Shown: positions 1 through 13,972, counted from the stretch's first letter. The stretch is DNA of 64,000 bases from Dipetalonema caudispina (GCA_013365325.1 JABVXV010000006.1:372001-436000), one strand, 5' to 3'. The notes: generated by a model from the letters alone, not told the origin. Program-made: numbers and translations.

Positions 1-459
1 TTTGAAAAAATTTAGCCGAAAATAAAGCAAGAAAGCTTTGAACTGAAAGAAGAGAACAAAGCAAAAATGCAAAAAAAAAATGTATCGCCTAACTTCCCTA
101 AGACATTCACATAAACGTGAACAAATAACGATAACAGTCGTCATTATTTTAAAAGAACCTAAACAGAATATGTTTATGCAGAAAACACTAAAAGCAAAAA
201 ACAAAAAAATGACTGAGTATACAAAGGCATACTCAATCACCGATAAACAATCAAATTTCACACCTACAAAAGAAGCGGGAACTCACTTCTTTTGGAAAAA
301 TTAGAATTCCATTTAAGAGAATAAAACTAGAAATTATTATGACTTCAACTGAAGACTGAAGATTTTTACAAACTAATGAAAACTAATGACAATTCTTTAA
401 CTCTGAAGCAGAAAAACTGCTGCGGCGATCTACTTATCTTCTAAATCCATTTTAGTTCC
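1..459. other. Downstream flank of the first gene; no gene seen
   Basis: AT-rich sequence following the stop codon of the minus-strand gene at 460. A plus-strand reading frame of 74 codons at 80-304 has a lysine- and threonine-rich random composition and no splice context, so I do not call it. The segment probably contains the 3' untranslated region of the minus-strand gene. Confidence 0.4.
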
Positions 460-3400
460 TTATACATTATCACAAGAAACACCGGCGACTCCAGCAACTA
501 GACCAGAATTACGCCAAAAATTCAACTTTGATGTTCCCGCTGAGGATCTCTCTGGTACCCATTCCTTCTCGTCAGCACAGCTTAAAATCTGACTTAACAC
601 TACTTCCATATCGCAACTGAAATGCAATTGAAAATTTTTAGTAGAAGTCAACTAAATGAAACTACATCTAAAGTTCAGGAAATTAAACTAAACAGAGAAC
701 AGAAAGACTCCACACAGAACTAGGCCAATAAACATAAATAATAATCCAAAAAACTTGGATCAAAATTTAAACAGAACTAACATAGCGCTGTAGGCATCGA
801 TATCCTGGTTTGGTATTCCCAGCGGTGAATATAATCCCTTCATGACGGATGGTGTATGAGGAGAATCCATATTGCAAACTGGCATTGAACATGGTGTTTT
901 CAGTGCTGCTAAATCTCGCAGTACTCGATCCGTGCTACTGAAATTACTTGCAAAAAGTTTTTCAACTTTCCAAAATTAAAAAATATTTTTTCCAAGCGAC
1001 TGTTTATATCTTAAAGCTTTCTTTTATGATGAAGATAGATTTACCCTATTCAAATAACAAAATTTACTTGAACGGAAGGTCAGCGATGAATTTGTCTGCA
1101 TTGAAGTTTGTCAGTCCAGATCGTTTTATGTCTTGTTCATTCTTTGCTCTACCAACATCATTTTCTTCCGCAAAACTGTGTAATTCCAATGTTTCTGGTC
1201 GTTGGTAGTGAGTGTCCTGTAGAAATATCGATTAATTTCAGTCATTTAGAATAAAAAAATGACGAATTGAGTGATAAAGTTGAACTGACACAAAAAATTC
1301 ATTGAGATAATAATACGGACTTAAATTTATGCAATTACTAAAAATAATAAACTGCGGGGGAAAAAGAAAAAACTAACCACGATCTGTTGAGGAGGAGGAC
1401 TGTTCTCGATATCATCAACATTAGCAACATTAGCAGTTGTACTTGTATCGCATGGTGAAGCCACAATGTCTGCATACGAGAAGGGCTTTTGCGTACTGCA
1501 GTTTCCTTGACTGCTCCCTCTTTTATCCCATTCTGTTGAGGTTTTGTCAAATAACATCTACAACAGCATAAACATCAATAAATACAAAAGAATGTAAAAA
1601 AGACAAATCTAAGGCATTATGGTCAATTTGTTGTGAATACTTCCGCTATTCATTCAAGTTTTAACTTCTGCCAAAAAAAATCATCGCATTAATGCGATTT
1701 TCGACCACAGCATTAATAGAGTTTCCCAGATCATCTTTTTTACCAGCAGATTCCTAAATCAAATAAAAACACTACTAAATGCGTAATCCTTAAAAATTTA
1801 AGATTTTGCGCTCAAACACAATTTGGCTAGAAATATGCATAAAAGTGCTTGAGAATCTTCAAAACAGATATGAAATATATGCACAAACCACTGAAGATGC
1901 AGCGCCAAAATCATCGTTCGATGAAAGCGTTGAAAATGACAATTCTGCACTTGAAAAAGTGTCTTTCAATACTCCGTTTATCTGTAAAGAAGCCTTATTT
2001 TAGTACATCAGTAGGAATTGAGAAAGCAATCTTTGGTTATGCAAAATCTAATTAAAAAGAAAAGCACAGAACACGAATTTTCTCCCTTCAAAATTTGAAT
2101 ATTAAGAATGCTCGAACTTAAGAAATTTGAGATGAACTTGCCATTATGTTAAGAACTAAGATGAAAACTAACATTTCTGGAGGTACACGTAATAGCATTA
2201 TTAGTTCTAACAGTGCACGGTGGTAACTGTCCTCGAGCTAGAGCAGCGCCGTAAGATGTTCGTGGTACATCCGTCGCATCAGTAACGCTTGGCTCCGTCG
2301 ACACCATAGGAAGAACATTCGGATTCATCATCATTCGACTGCTGTTGTAACCTGTTACTGATGGCATAACGGCAGCGCTAATGGAATGTGACTGCCGTTT
2401 CTTCCAGCCATCAACAGAAGGCATTTCAAAATAGTATCCATCAGTTTCCGGATCATAATATCTAGAAAGATCTTACTTATGTTTGAAAATCTTACAAATA
2501 AATAATAAGCTTAACAATGTTTAGCTTGTTGTTCTGGCTAGTTACTCATAGAACAGCAATTAAAAATCCAAAAAAAGTACTTACTGAATGTGAGGAGAAA
2601 AGTGACTGATACTGTTATACTGATAGCCGTATGGATCGCTACCATATGGAATAAGACTTGGATCAGCCCATAAACACGATAATCCATCCTAGAAATTAAC
2701 ATTCATTATGTTTCTAAAACTAATTGTATCGGACACTTCTTGTCTTTCAAAAAAAAGTTGAGATTTTAATAACGAAAAATCACTCTGTCTTGAAGTTGCT
2801 TCTTTTCATGAGCAGGATTTCGCCGACGCCAACCACGGGAACCTTTCGAATCATAATAGAAACCATCAGTTTTTGGATCATAATACCTGGAAAAAAAAAA
2901 ATTAAGTAACTGTAAGTACACTTAATTCATCATAAAAACAAAAACCAGACAATCCAAATTATCTGACCAATAAGCATCCTTGAAATCACTCGGTGTTTTC
3001 ACCGGCTTTCCATCCACAATCGTTGTTTCCTGTTGCTTCTGTTCATGTTGTATCACTTCGTCTGCAAAACCTATGCCTTCAGGCGATTTTCTTTATGGGT
3101 CATACATTGCAAATAATAATATTTCAACAGTAAGAATATCTGCTCTAATTTACCAAAAAATTTCTATGCTAATTTCAGCTAATTTCAAGAATTTTCATTT
3201 ATCAAACCTAGCAAGAATTATATCTTAGGATTTAAAAAATTAATAGCTGTTTCAAGTTAAAATCTTGATTTTAATGGTTCCTCACATCAAAAATATAAGA
3301 AAAATCTTGGCCTTCCCAAATACGTGTTTTAAAGAAATTATACCATTACTGACAAAGAGTAAATGATGCAACAGTAACAGCAATAAAAAATAATGAAGTA

Positions 3401-6400
3401 AACACATACTATTTGTATCCAACTTTCCAGCTGTTCGATAACCACTGTTGCTTGCAGTACTAGCATTTAAACCCTTCTTGTTGACACGCTGACGGAAACG
3501 TCTTCGTTTTCGATCATCATCCACTGTCCCACGTACAAGTGTTGCCATACCGTCATTATTATTGCTATTCTGTTGTGGCTGTAGATTCCGACTTTGCAGG
3601 TTACCTCGACTTCTTGATGCCTCTTGGCGATGCATTATTTCTGCTATTTCTGCTGTTGCTATTGTACTTCCAACCGTAGGCCGCGATGGTAATGATGGCG
3701 ATGAAACTATAAGTGAGTAGCAGTTAACATGTATAACGACGAATTATTAAGTTTAATCTTTCAATATAAAATGCAAGATTGGATTTCGTCACACAATCGA
3801 TACGCAACACTACTGCACTTCTAATTTTAACTGGTAGAAAATATAAATCTGAATCATGAAAAACATAAATAATGTAAAATATCTACTTTAATTTTGCTAA
3901 ATTTACATTTCGTGAATATTCAAAAAAATAAAAATATGCCGAAATGGTGTTCAATTCCTAGATACTTGAAGCAATATTTAAGATATGACTACAATAAGAA
4001 TAGTAGATCCAAGGCAGATCAGAACTGCTAATATCTAGGATATCGCTTGCTAGTTCAAGACACAGATCTCTTTGGTAACAGCGCATATTCGATCTTCAGA
4101 ATGGGACTCATCATGCTTTAGAAAGGTCCCTCCTTCAATCAATGGTCAAGTCCAAGGGTTCAAGTCACCGATCCAAGGTTGCACCTTGTCGATCTGCTTG
4201 GCATTCCCTATCGTTAATATCCTACTCTTTTTTTGAGATGTCTAAACCGAATTTTTGAAGGATAAAGAAAACTATCACTAGCAAACACAGTGCAATTTTG
4301 CAACAGTCAATTACAGCTCATGAGTCATTAAAAACAATTACGACGATATTTTAATGGAAAACATAAAAGTCACAAGCAGAATAATAAACGGGACTTAAAG
4401 AAGTTTAGTGAAGTAAAAATGAAAAAGTAAAGTATCCTTCAATAAAATTTACCGCAAGAACAGACATTTGTCCTCAACCAATTAGAAAAAAGAAAAAAAA
4501 AAAAAGAAAAATAAAAGCAAAGACTGAACAATCTCTTATGTTTACATTTGAAAAGAAAACAAAGATTTAATTTCCTCACCATTCCCCTTTTGTATCACGA
4601 AATAAAGATCATACTTTATTTTTCTTTATTTTTTACTCAAATGTGTTAGCGCTGAAAATAATACTTATGTTATAAATTATCCTTAATGAAACTTAAAGGT
4701 CGAAAAAGATCATTTCGACCTGAAAATTGACCGGAAGTAATTATCTTCCACGAATAATGAAAATATTTATGTCTTATGAGAATAAAATTTTAATGTGGGC
4801 ATATAAAAGCTATACAAACTCATCTTAACTGAGGACAGTACTATTAAAACCTGAAGATTTCACGGAAAATATAAAAAAATTAAAGAAAACAAATGACAGA
4901 GAGTAAGAGAATTTGTGATTAATTTATTATCCACGTAGAAAAATATGATCGAACTTTTCTTCTGCATTTCAACTCATCATGACATCATGCAGGAAGAACC
5001 CAAAGGAAATGTCTCACTAAAACAAGAGAAAACTTATTACTCCCTGGCTTGGATTTCAGCAGGGAAAATAAAGCCAACGGAAATTCCCATTTATTCATAA
5101 TTTTTTTCTCAACAATAAAAGTATAAAAGTATATCCTTTAATCACTTGCTTTAATTCACTCATTTGTTAGGCTGTCCAAACCATGAACATTATACTACAT
5201 TATACATATATCATGCAACAGAATCATGAACTCTTTAAAAAAATCCAAGGGAAATTGGTCCAAAACAGAATATCAACAGTTATTTCTCGAAATATATTTT
5301 TGAAGTTGCAAAATATTTCTGGAAGGTTGTGGAACAGAGGAGAACAGAAATATGGAAACATTATTCACGTGGAGCAGAAATTATTCACTTGTGATAAACA
5401 ACTGCTTTTCCTTTTCCTCTTACATTGCTAAATAATGGGAACAGAACTGCAGTATCGTTGACATTCCACAGGCACGAGATTTTAAAAATCCAGAAAAAAA
5501 AAATCAAATCGTTGCTATGAAGTTCAAAGGTACAACAAGGGTCCAAATTTAGAATGTTGCATTTTAGGGAGTTAATATGCTACATGGCTAAAATACACAG
5601 GAAGTGATTCACAGACAGAATAGGTGAGAGAAGTTGTACGATAAAGACACCAAAAACTACTTACTAAACAACAAGTCATGCAATATGAGGCCTAACAAAA
5701 ATCATTTACATTTTTACATACTATTATTTTTAAAATCATACACTTTAAAACTATATTAAGAAATTGTGATCAGTCTACAAATGGTATCGATTTTTGATGA
5801 CAGGTATCGGATAGCTGTAAGTATGAAATTTGCAAAACTTCAGTGCAATATTTCAAACTAACTGGAGGAGAAAAAAAACAATTTTGGAGTGGTGCTTATT
5901 GTGAATTAGACACATTTTCTATTAAATGAAACATCCAATCCTTTTCAAGTTAGAAATATTTTTGAGAGATGGAGAGATACAAGAAGACTGCATGAATCAG
6001 CCCGGTTTGAAAAGATCGTTCAGTTGCCAATGCTTTAAAACAGCACCACCATAAACATCACCGCTATCGCTATAGTCATCATCATCATCATCAGCAGCAA
6101 CAACAGGTAAACATATAAGTTTATAAACATTCTAAAATTGTCAACATCGGAAGCAACGATGACTTTCAACTAAAACGAAGCAAGAAAACACAACTAATAG
6201 TGAATAATTTGATAGCAAAAGAAACCATAGCTAACAATGATAACAATAAACTCATAACATTAAACTAAGGGGTGATTCATAATAGATTTCAGTTCAAAAA
6301 CTGAAAGAGATTGTTGTTGAATCCCTCTAAAACGAGAATATCTATTACCCAACAACTATTTACGTTTTAAAGTACTCGTTTAATTGTGCCAGTTTGAAAC

Positions 6401-9400
6401 TTAGACATATTTCATCAATTTATGACACAGTTTTTAGGAGGGTTATGGTATGAACGTATTGGAACTAGAAACTTTGAATATCTCCAAAACTGCTAACATT
6501 TCTTCAGAAGTATGCCCATAAGTTTACAACTGAAAAAAAATATTGATGAATGAAACATCCCTACCAATTTAACTTTATCTTAGGAAAGGACTACGATTTA
6601 CATTAACTAATGCTTAAATTAGTGTACCAAACTACAACAAGCATACCATATCGTGCATTACAAAGTTTCGATTCTTGCAGGAACAAATTGAATTATCGCT
6701 AACTTGATATGAAAGAAACGATATGCGTGGTTTATGATGAGACTGAAATTAAATGTCGAAATGAGATCTTCTGAAGAAATGAACTTTTAAAAATCACGAA
6801 CAAAGGAATGAAACTTGAGACATCGAAAAAAGACCATTGAAATCTAAATCTCTTTTTCCTGTTGAGCAAACTGTGCAATTTCATCCATAGAGAATAAATG
6901 AACCAGGAAGAAAAAAGCAAAAAGAACACCGTAAAGAAGAGAAAACGAGCATCCGAGTTCATTTAATGCAAAATAACATAACTCCTTGTTCTATCCTCAA
7001 ATTCTTTTCCGTCTAGTCTCATCATTGAGACAACCATGTGGAAGCTAAAGGAACCAAAAACAAAGAAATTTAATAGCTTTCAACGATAGCAACATTTCAA
7101 AGAAAACAGTTAAAGGGAGTGAAAAGAAAGAGAATGAGGAAAAATGAGAATAATGTCCAGGATGGAATGAATCATTTTTTCAAGGAAAAAGATTTAACAA
7201 AAGTAAACAAAGTGCGAAAAAAAAACTAAGAGACGTGTAAAAATATTTAAAGCACAGCACCCTTACCTTGAACTTTGTATTCCCACCGTAAACCACAAAT
7301 TTCCTTAACTTAATTTAACAATTTCCTCATATGGGAACTAAAACACAATTCTTCCGAATCATTCGAGAAATTTCATTTATGTAGCGAAAATATGAGTTTA
7401 ATTTTGAAAGTATTTTTTTGTTCAACTCAACCAAAATGGCTCCTTCTACCTTTTTTATCTCCACGAACTCAAAAATTGAAAAATTATTAAATCCACTGGA
7501 AACGATAAATTACTACGAAGTTATTTCGATGATTTAATGAAAATATTGAAGATAACTTAAAATTCTTCAAAATATTGGTAGTGCATTTAAACCAAAATAC
7601 TTCTAAAAAAATCCTAAAATCTAAGAGGAAAACGTTGAATTAAACCACTTAACGAACCTGAAAGGCGCAGCGGTATTCCTCAACTAGAAGTAAGTACTAT
7701 TTTAAAAAGGGCACGAAATACAGTTATCAAGTCTGATAAACTGAAGGATGATGAGGGTGAAAACAAACAAAAAAAAAATTAACAAACCGGTTATGAATTC
7801 GAAAAATACATAAACAGCTTTCATTACAGAAATGTACCTTCTCGAAACTGTTCGACGACAATACGATAGACTAAGTAAAGAGACAGGTAGAAACGAAATG
7901 AAAGAGAATGAGACTTTTCTATTAAAAACATTTTGTAAAAATTAAAAATGCGAATCAAATGAAGTTATGTTACATATCATACATGTAATTAATTAATGGG
8001 TATAATGAGTAGACCAACGATAAGGATATTCTTACGAAAGTTAAGACTACATTGAGATACATGGAAACAATGCGCATACTCTACAAATGACGAACATGTG
8101 CAAAGATATGTTAAAAATAGCATCATCAATCTAATTAATGTCAGTTGCCAATCTAATTAAGTCGTTCATCAAAAATGACCAAACAAATGTATGATGAAAT
8201 AAATGTTCTGCTTTAGAAATATGTTCTCACAAAGTGTTATGAAAGTTTTATATGGCTAAAATTTAGCAGAACGTTCCTTTTAGTTTGATGAATAAAGCCT
8301 CTCAGACAGAAGGAAAAAAAACAAAAACTTCCAGTCGACTTTACACTGCATATAGTTAAAATTGTAAGCCAAATCCCACCATTTTTCATCAGATTATAGT
8401 CAACATCGCTTATGTATAACGGACTAAAAAATTTTAAATTATAAACTGGAGGGAAATTGTTCTCTATAAAAAAACTTCAGCGAAAATTTTCATTACCTAA
8501 AGATTCCATATATATATATATATATTAGTTGAGCAATTAACTGCTCACTTGTGTGTTAGAAATTTCTCTTTCAATTCTAGCCGTAATTGCCCGTCAAAAA
8601 TCAAACTTTTGTAGAACAAATTTGGTCCATATGTGTTTAACACGGCATTAAATAAAGAGGTTGATGATTAATATCAAATCCATAATGAACTGGAAAACTT
8701 TCTAAATCCGCATGACTGTTTAACATCCCCTCCACTAAGTTCAGCAACAAAGAACGATGTGAAAAGATGGAGAGATAAGCACCGGATGCTGTTAGTAGAA
8801 GTACTAAGAATCAGTGAAGTTTTTCTTATGAAAGTTTCACTAGTATTAAAGCAATCCTAAAATGTATTACATCAAGATTGATACATTCAGCAAAGTAAGG
8901 CAAGAAGTTCTTGGTAGAGTATTATTTTGAAAAAAGAACCAAGAATCTCCGCTATCTTACACATTTTTAAATTTAAATAACTTACTTCCCGATCCAATTT
9001 CCTTCTTTTCTTTATTCTGCTGCGTATCATTGTTTCTTAGAAACAATTCATCAGTTAGGTACCAGCCCAGTGTTTTCGTGCCTCTAACCGAGAAACCATT
9101 TTTACCAGTAGTATAATTTGGTGATGTCCTTGCACCTGCTGTTGAGCCTTTACGATTATTAATCCCAAGATAGGACGAGTCGAAACCTTGACTATCGAGA
9201 CTTCCACCTGTCATGTTAACACCTTGTTTCGACAATATTTCCTGAAACAGATCATAAGTGAAATTAAAGTTACTTTTTCTAAGATTTTGAATTAAAAATC
9301 CGAAGTATTCATTTCTAAAATTTCAAAATCACACATTCATGTACAGTGACAGAAATATGTAAAACGTGTTCAATAAGAAAATAGTCCATTTTCGATATCA

Positions 9401-10773
9401 TTGATTAGACAGGATGATAAGTAATAAAAACTAAACAAACTACTATTACTATACTCATCCAGACGAAAGGATTCGTCTTTCAAGTAGAAAGGGAAAGTAA
9501 TTGAGAGAGCAGTTTGCTAAAAAAATGGAACATGGACATATTTCTAGCTTAAATAGTTGCAGTGAACAAGGAAGGAAAAAATTTCGACGATTTAACGATG
9601 AAATTGATGAGAAGTACAATGGGAAAAGAAAGAGGAGAAGCAGAGAGATATGGCACAGTTGGCATATCTGCATAAGTACAATTATTTCTTCTTCTAGGCG
9701 GAAGTTGTCCTTATCAATATCAAGCATTATATTTCCTGTTAAGATGCAAGATTTTGAACGTGAATTGCATGTTATACATGTATATTTCACTGTAATAAGG
9801 TTAAAGTTCATTGTTGGAAAGATATATAAGGAAGCTTAAAACAGCATTTTTATGATATTTATAAATGGTTCAGACAATCAATTCACCTTATAAGCAGCAC
9901 AGAGAGGAAAAACGAAAGATTTTTCTTTTTTTTTAATAAAGAGATATAAAGAACGGCATGTTCTTTAAGGAATCATAAATCCGATAGCAAAAGGATTGAT
10001 TACAGTGCAATGAATAGGTTAGTTTGCACTTTCCAAAAACAAAACATTAAAAATCTTGTAGAAAGCACTTGATCATGACACTTTCATATACCCTTCCAGC
10101 TCAAAGATTAGAAACAGTCGTACAATTTCAAAGGAACCTAAAGATCCTTCAAATGAGATTAATTACTGTTCACTGTAGAATGTAATATATTTATATTTTG
10201 CAGGAAAAAAAAAAGCTTTACAAAAATAAATCAGACCAAACTTCTCTCTTTGAATCTTTTCATTGTAATCAAAAAAAAAAAAAAAAAGAACAAAAAGACT
10301 GAAAGATTGAGAATTAAGAGTGTATGAATTAAAAATTAGGAGTTAAAAAAGACAAGAAACTGTTTATAAATAGATAACCCTCTCTTATCAATTAAATAAA
10401 TCATCAGTTGTTTCCTTTTTACTATCAGTTATCTGACTAGAAAACGATAATGAAAACTACACAGAAGAAAAAAATTCCACAGAAAGTGCCATCAATTTAA
10501 AAATTCTATTAGTACTTTAAACAACGAAGAATGCTCAGAATACTTACAAACTTTTCTCTGCTCTATTTATTTTTAACCTTGAATATGATCATGCAAGAGT
10601 AAGATCATGAATTATTTCTAGCCACAAAATAGAGAACAGTCCTGTAACATAAATCACATCATTTACTTAAAATAGAATTAACTATAAATTACTCATCTTC
10701 TTCACAGATTATACTAACCGGTTTCGTATAGCGAAAAGGATACCTGCAATCCGGTTGTAACCGAGCAACACAT
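460..10773 (-). CDS. Unidentified multi-exon protein with two YYDP-type aromatic repeats
   Basis: I do not recognise the family. Exons in transcript order: 10773-10744 (tentative), 9241-8986, 3706-3410, 3061-2968, 2886-2784, 2688-2585, 2461-2173, 1981-1889, 1753-1706, 1557-1378, 1216-1068, 937-782, 616-460. From 9241 onward the exons sum to 1926 nt (642 codons) with consistent phases and GT-AG junctions. The protein is low-complexity, rich in Ser, Asn, Gln and Thr, with a basic stretch (RKRRRFRQR). Its clearest feature is two similar blocks in the middle: [11 protein letters not shown] followed by GWRRR, and [11 protein letters not shown] followed by GWKKR. Such aromatic repeats loosely recall OCRE-type motifs, which is only an analogy. 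No signal peptide or membrane segment is seen. The first exon (ten codons, [10 protein letters not shown], donor CAG|GTATCC, phase 0) fits the next exon but is unproven. The 3' boundary at 460 is firm in frame. The exon at 1753-1706 has two possible donors. Confidence 0.6.
5997..6131 (-). CDS. Candidate terminal coding exon, acidic then [10 protein letters not shown] end
   Basis: After a good acceptor (ACAATTTTAG, just above 6131) a minus-strand frame runs 44 codons to a TGA at 5999-5997. It encodes a hydrophobic start ([11 protein letters not shown]), six consecutive Asp, then [11 protein letters not shown] and the end [13 protein letters not shown]. The acidic run is partly a repeated GAT tract, but the flanking residues look like real protein. 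Entry phase is 0, whereas the preceding known exon (9241-8986) ends in phase 1. It is therefore either an alternative 3' exon reached from another donor, such as the in-frame TCG|GTTAGA inside that exon, or part of a separate gene whose other exons I could not find. Function unknown. Confidence 0.35.
   Translation of the reverse strand, partial: NVYKLICLPVVAADDDDDDYSDSGDVYGGAVLKHWQLNDLFKPG
8508..8525. repeat. TA dinucleotide repeat
   Basis: Nine uninterrupted TA units in intronic AT-rich DNA; a simple sequence repeat with no other visible role. Confidence 0.8.
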
Positions 10774-13700
10774 CTTTTCCGTTCGCTTGTTTTATGTTAT
10801 ATTAGTTCTAAGGAACTATTTTGTTTGCTATTCAACGGTAGCTAATATAAACCGATAACTGACATATTTCGTTCTTTTTGCTATTGTTAAATTTTTAGTC
10901 CAATACTAATTATTTAACTTAGTTGGAAATTTGGCTCTCGATATCACTTAGCAATATAAATGACAGATCACTGAAAGATTTCACGATGTTGGAAGTTAAA
11001 TTATTATTATACAGGATTCAGTTCAGATTTCGTGAGTTAGCAGCGCTTTCTCATTTTACAAGAAGTAACCTACTCCGACATCAATCAATTGTAATGAGAA
11101 TGCTTCAAACCATAGTACCGGTAATTCTCAGATGAAGATTGATGCCCAACACTTCGGAAGAACTTCAAATGTCTAATTCAATGGAAGCATCGCATGTGCA
11201 AACATTAAAGGGAAATTCCTAATGTAGATAGATAAACTTGAAACCGAAAACTGAAAAAAAAAAAACGAGTTTCATTAGTTTATGCTTTTCAGTAATATCA
11301 AAATCACGACAAAACTATTACATCTTTTATTTCATTGTGTGATTATAATTACCAAAATTCTCCTTAACGAAAAATTAAAAGTGATAAATTGGGATAATTC
11401 TACGGAACGAAAATTCGAATTTTATAAGAAATAATTCCCTGAGTCTCATGTACCTTTTGACATTAGCTATCGCTAATGAAAACGACCGAAGATTCTTGTT
11501 TTTGTGCTACAGTAATAACTGATGTATAATTCAAATTCGAAATTCAACTCAAATTGCTCATTAAATTCGGGAAATATGTATCTATTATTTGTCACTAGGA
11601 TAGAAAAAAGAGTTTTTTTCCTAATATCTTTTTGGGGATAGAAGAAAATTTATTCCTCAAATCTGCTAGCATACGTTTCTTTTCAAACAGAAATGTAAAA
11701 TACTAATATGCTGGAATATTCTAAAAAATTCAGCTCTTTGTTTTTTTCTTTAGTGTAAATAATAATAGGAATTTCAGCGGTTCATTAGAATATAATAAAT
11801 AAATAATTTCAATCGTCCATTTTTGCTAATCCAGCAGAAAATAACATTAATGAAAGATGGAAGTACAAAAGTTACTTAACAAATTTATCTCTTTTCTCAT
11901 TAGCTATCACAATCTTTATTACTGATACACTCTTGTTTTGCAAGATAAAAATAACACTAATTTCACAACCAACTGTGATAATTTTTGCACTGCCCAGTAA
12001 TCCTTTCAGGTATCATTAATGATTACTCATTAACAAATATAATTTACCATAAATTATGAAGAAATCATTCAGCAAATAGATTCATGACAGAACATTCTGC
12101 ATTTACTTTCAGAGAATGTTGTTAGAAATTAGATTTTATCATTAAACATTACTTTGTACAATAATCCAAATTTTGTTTCGCTTTGTTTTTTTCCAATATG
12201 ATGGATTCGCTTGATTCAATCAATGATACCAATTCCGATTCCCTTTTTCCAATCCTCTTTGCAAAATTCACTAAACCTGGAAATCGATGATGATATACAT
12301 ACATGTAGAACCAAATCACAAAGATTCAAGAGAAACGAAACACGCGAAGTCCTAATTAACTCGGAAAAAAAAATTAGACAAAGAAGCTACCATTATGATA
12401 TTAAATTTCGCATTTCGACATGATGTGTTTGAAATTTTTTTCAAAATAATTCAAAGGCTATTTAGAAAACTTTGATCTCAATAAACTCAAATCCTCAAAA
12501 GAGCAATGCCTTATCACTTCACTTCTCAAACACTTTCATTCTTCTATAGCAGTACAGGACAAGCAACACTATTTTCAACGATGAAAATAGAATGCACAAA
12601 ATCAAATAATCCAAGAGATATATCAGCAAACTCAACAAATATGATAACCGGCAACGAAATAAATTCATTAAGCTCATTAAGCATCAAATTCATTTAATTC
12701 ATCAGAATCTCCAACTATGTCCGAGCATTTATTAAATATTGCATATTTCCTTGTAAAGAGATATATCAGGAAGGAAGCACAGAAAGTAAATTAATTTTCA
12801 GATCAATTTAATCAGCTATAATTAAATCCCGAAAAAATGAATAGCGAAATATCGTTTCCAACAATGGAAATGTGTGCTAAAGAAAATGAAGTGACGAAAT
12901 TTAAATCATATTCTAGCCTTTGCAAAAGCTAAATCATATTTAGATGTCATTTTATATATTAATTTCTTTTTAAGTCAAAAAATTTGGTGAAAATAATTAA
13001 AGCAAAACAATGTTTAATAGTCTAAATAATTAGGGTCACTGGAAATATACTTTACGAAAGAATGATGTCTTTCTCCTTGGCGTTTGTTGAAATTTCAGAA
13101 GTGATCAGAAAAAGAAAAAAAAACGAACCAACAACTTGTGCTAAAATAATAGCGAAAAAGTATTAAATTAACGGGAACCTTGATCTAAAGTATTATTTTT
13201 CATGAAAATACAGATACTGTCACTAACAATTAACATAACAAATGTCAAATTCATATAGATATCATATTAATTCATTTTTTTTTTCGCTCAATTAGTTCTG
13301 ATTATTAAAAAATTGAAATAATATTCCCTGACAGAAAACATAAATTGAAAATTTCTTAGCAGAAAAATCATTACAATGATTAACATGAAACACTGCAAAA
13401 GAAGAAAAATTAATGTTTATGTGGCATATAATGAGAGAAACAAAGAAAAATATTCGCCATTCCTTTCCAACGATTAATTATTATCGATGAACTAACAATA
13501 CAGCAATAATGTATCTGAAGAAATATAAACAGAAACTAATCATCACCATGAAGTTCCTACCTGAACAAATTTTTCTATTTTTAGAATGCAAACTGAAGGG
13601 ATGGCAGCATATCTACTAATTTTACCTGTTTCACAAGAATACTCTTTCTCTATCGAACCCCCTCTCCTGAAAATTTACCTTATTTTCTAACTAAATCTAA

Positions 13701-13956
13701 CAACTTGAGCATATAAAAACAGTGAAAAGTAATTCGTCTGATTGGTGAATCATAAATTATAAAATTGGCTCACATAATCACATAAATGGATAAGAAGGAA
13801 GAAATGAAGAAATAGGGACAACTCTTATAGCTGTTGATACCTGAACAAAATTCATCCAAGAACTTGTTCTACATATAACGACAATCTTAATGTCCTTTGC
13901 CACCTTGTTTGGTTTAATTAAATGGAAGAGAAATGAAAATAGCCTGAAAGATATGC

Positions 13957-13972
13957 ATATATATATATATAA
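13957..13972. repeat. AT dinucleotide repeat
   Basis: Short AT microsatellite in the gene-poor stretch. Confidence 0.7.

Larger units (their letters stand above)
3707..8985 (-). other. 5.3-kb intron of the unidentified YYDP-repeat gene
   Basis: This AT-rich interval separates the exons at 9241-8986 and 3706-3410. It contains a GC-richer patch at about 4000-4230 with recurring TCCAAGG words, possibly an old dispersed repeat; a coding-like minus-strand exon at 5997-6131, listed separately; and a TA repeat near 8510. I see no other convincing gene in it. Confidence 0.4.

Noticed and set aside
80..304. 74-codon plus-strand frame near the left edge
   Set aside because: Lys/Thr-rich random-looking composition, no splice signals, and it lies in the 3' flank of a minus-strand gene.
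1806..2003. Plus-strand frame [16 protein letters not shown]
   Set aside because: It is the antisense of the minus-strand exon 1981-1889, which has good splice signals and matching phase.
3282..3635. 117-codon minus-strand frame read as a stand-alone gene
   Set aside because: It is the exon 3706-3410 of the YYDP-repeat gene running on past its donor into intron; the hydrophobic tail is intronic.
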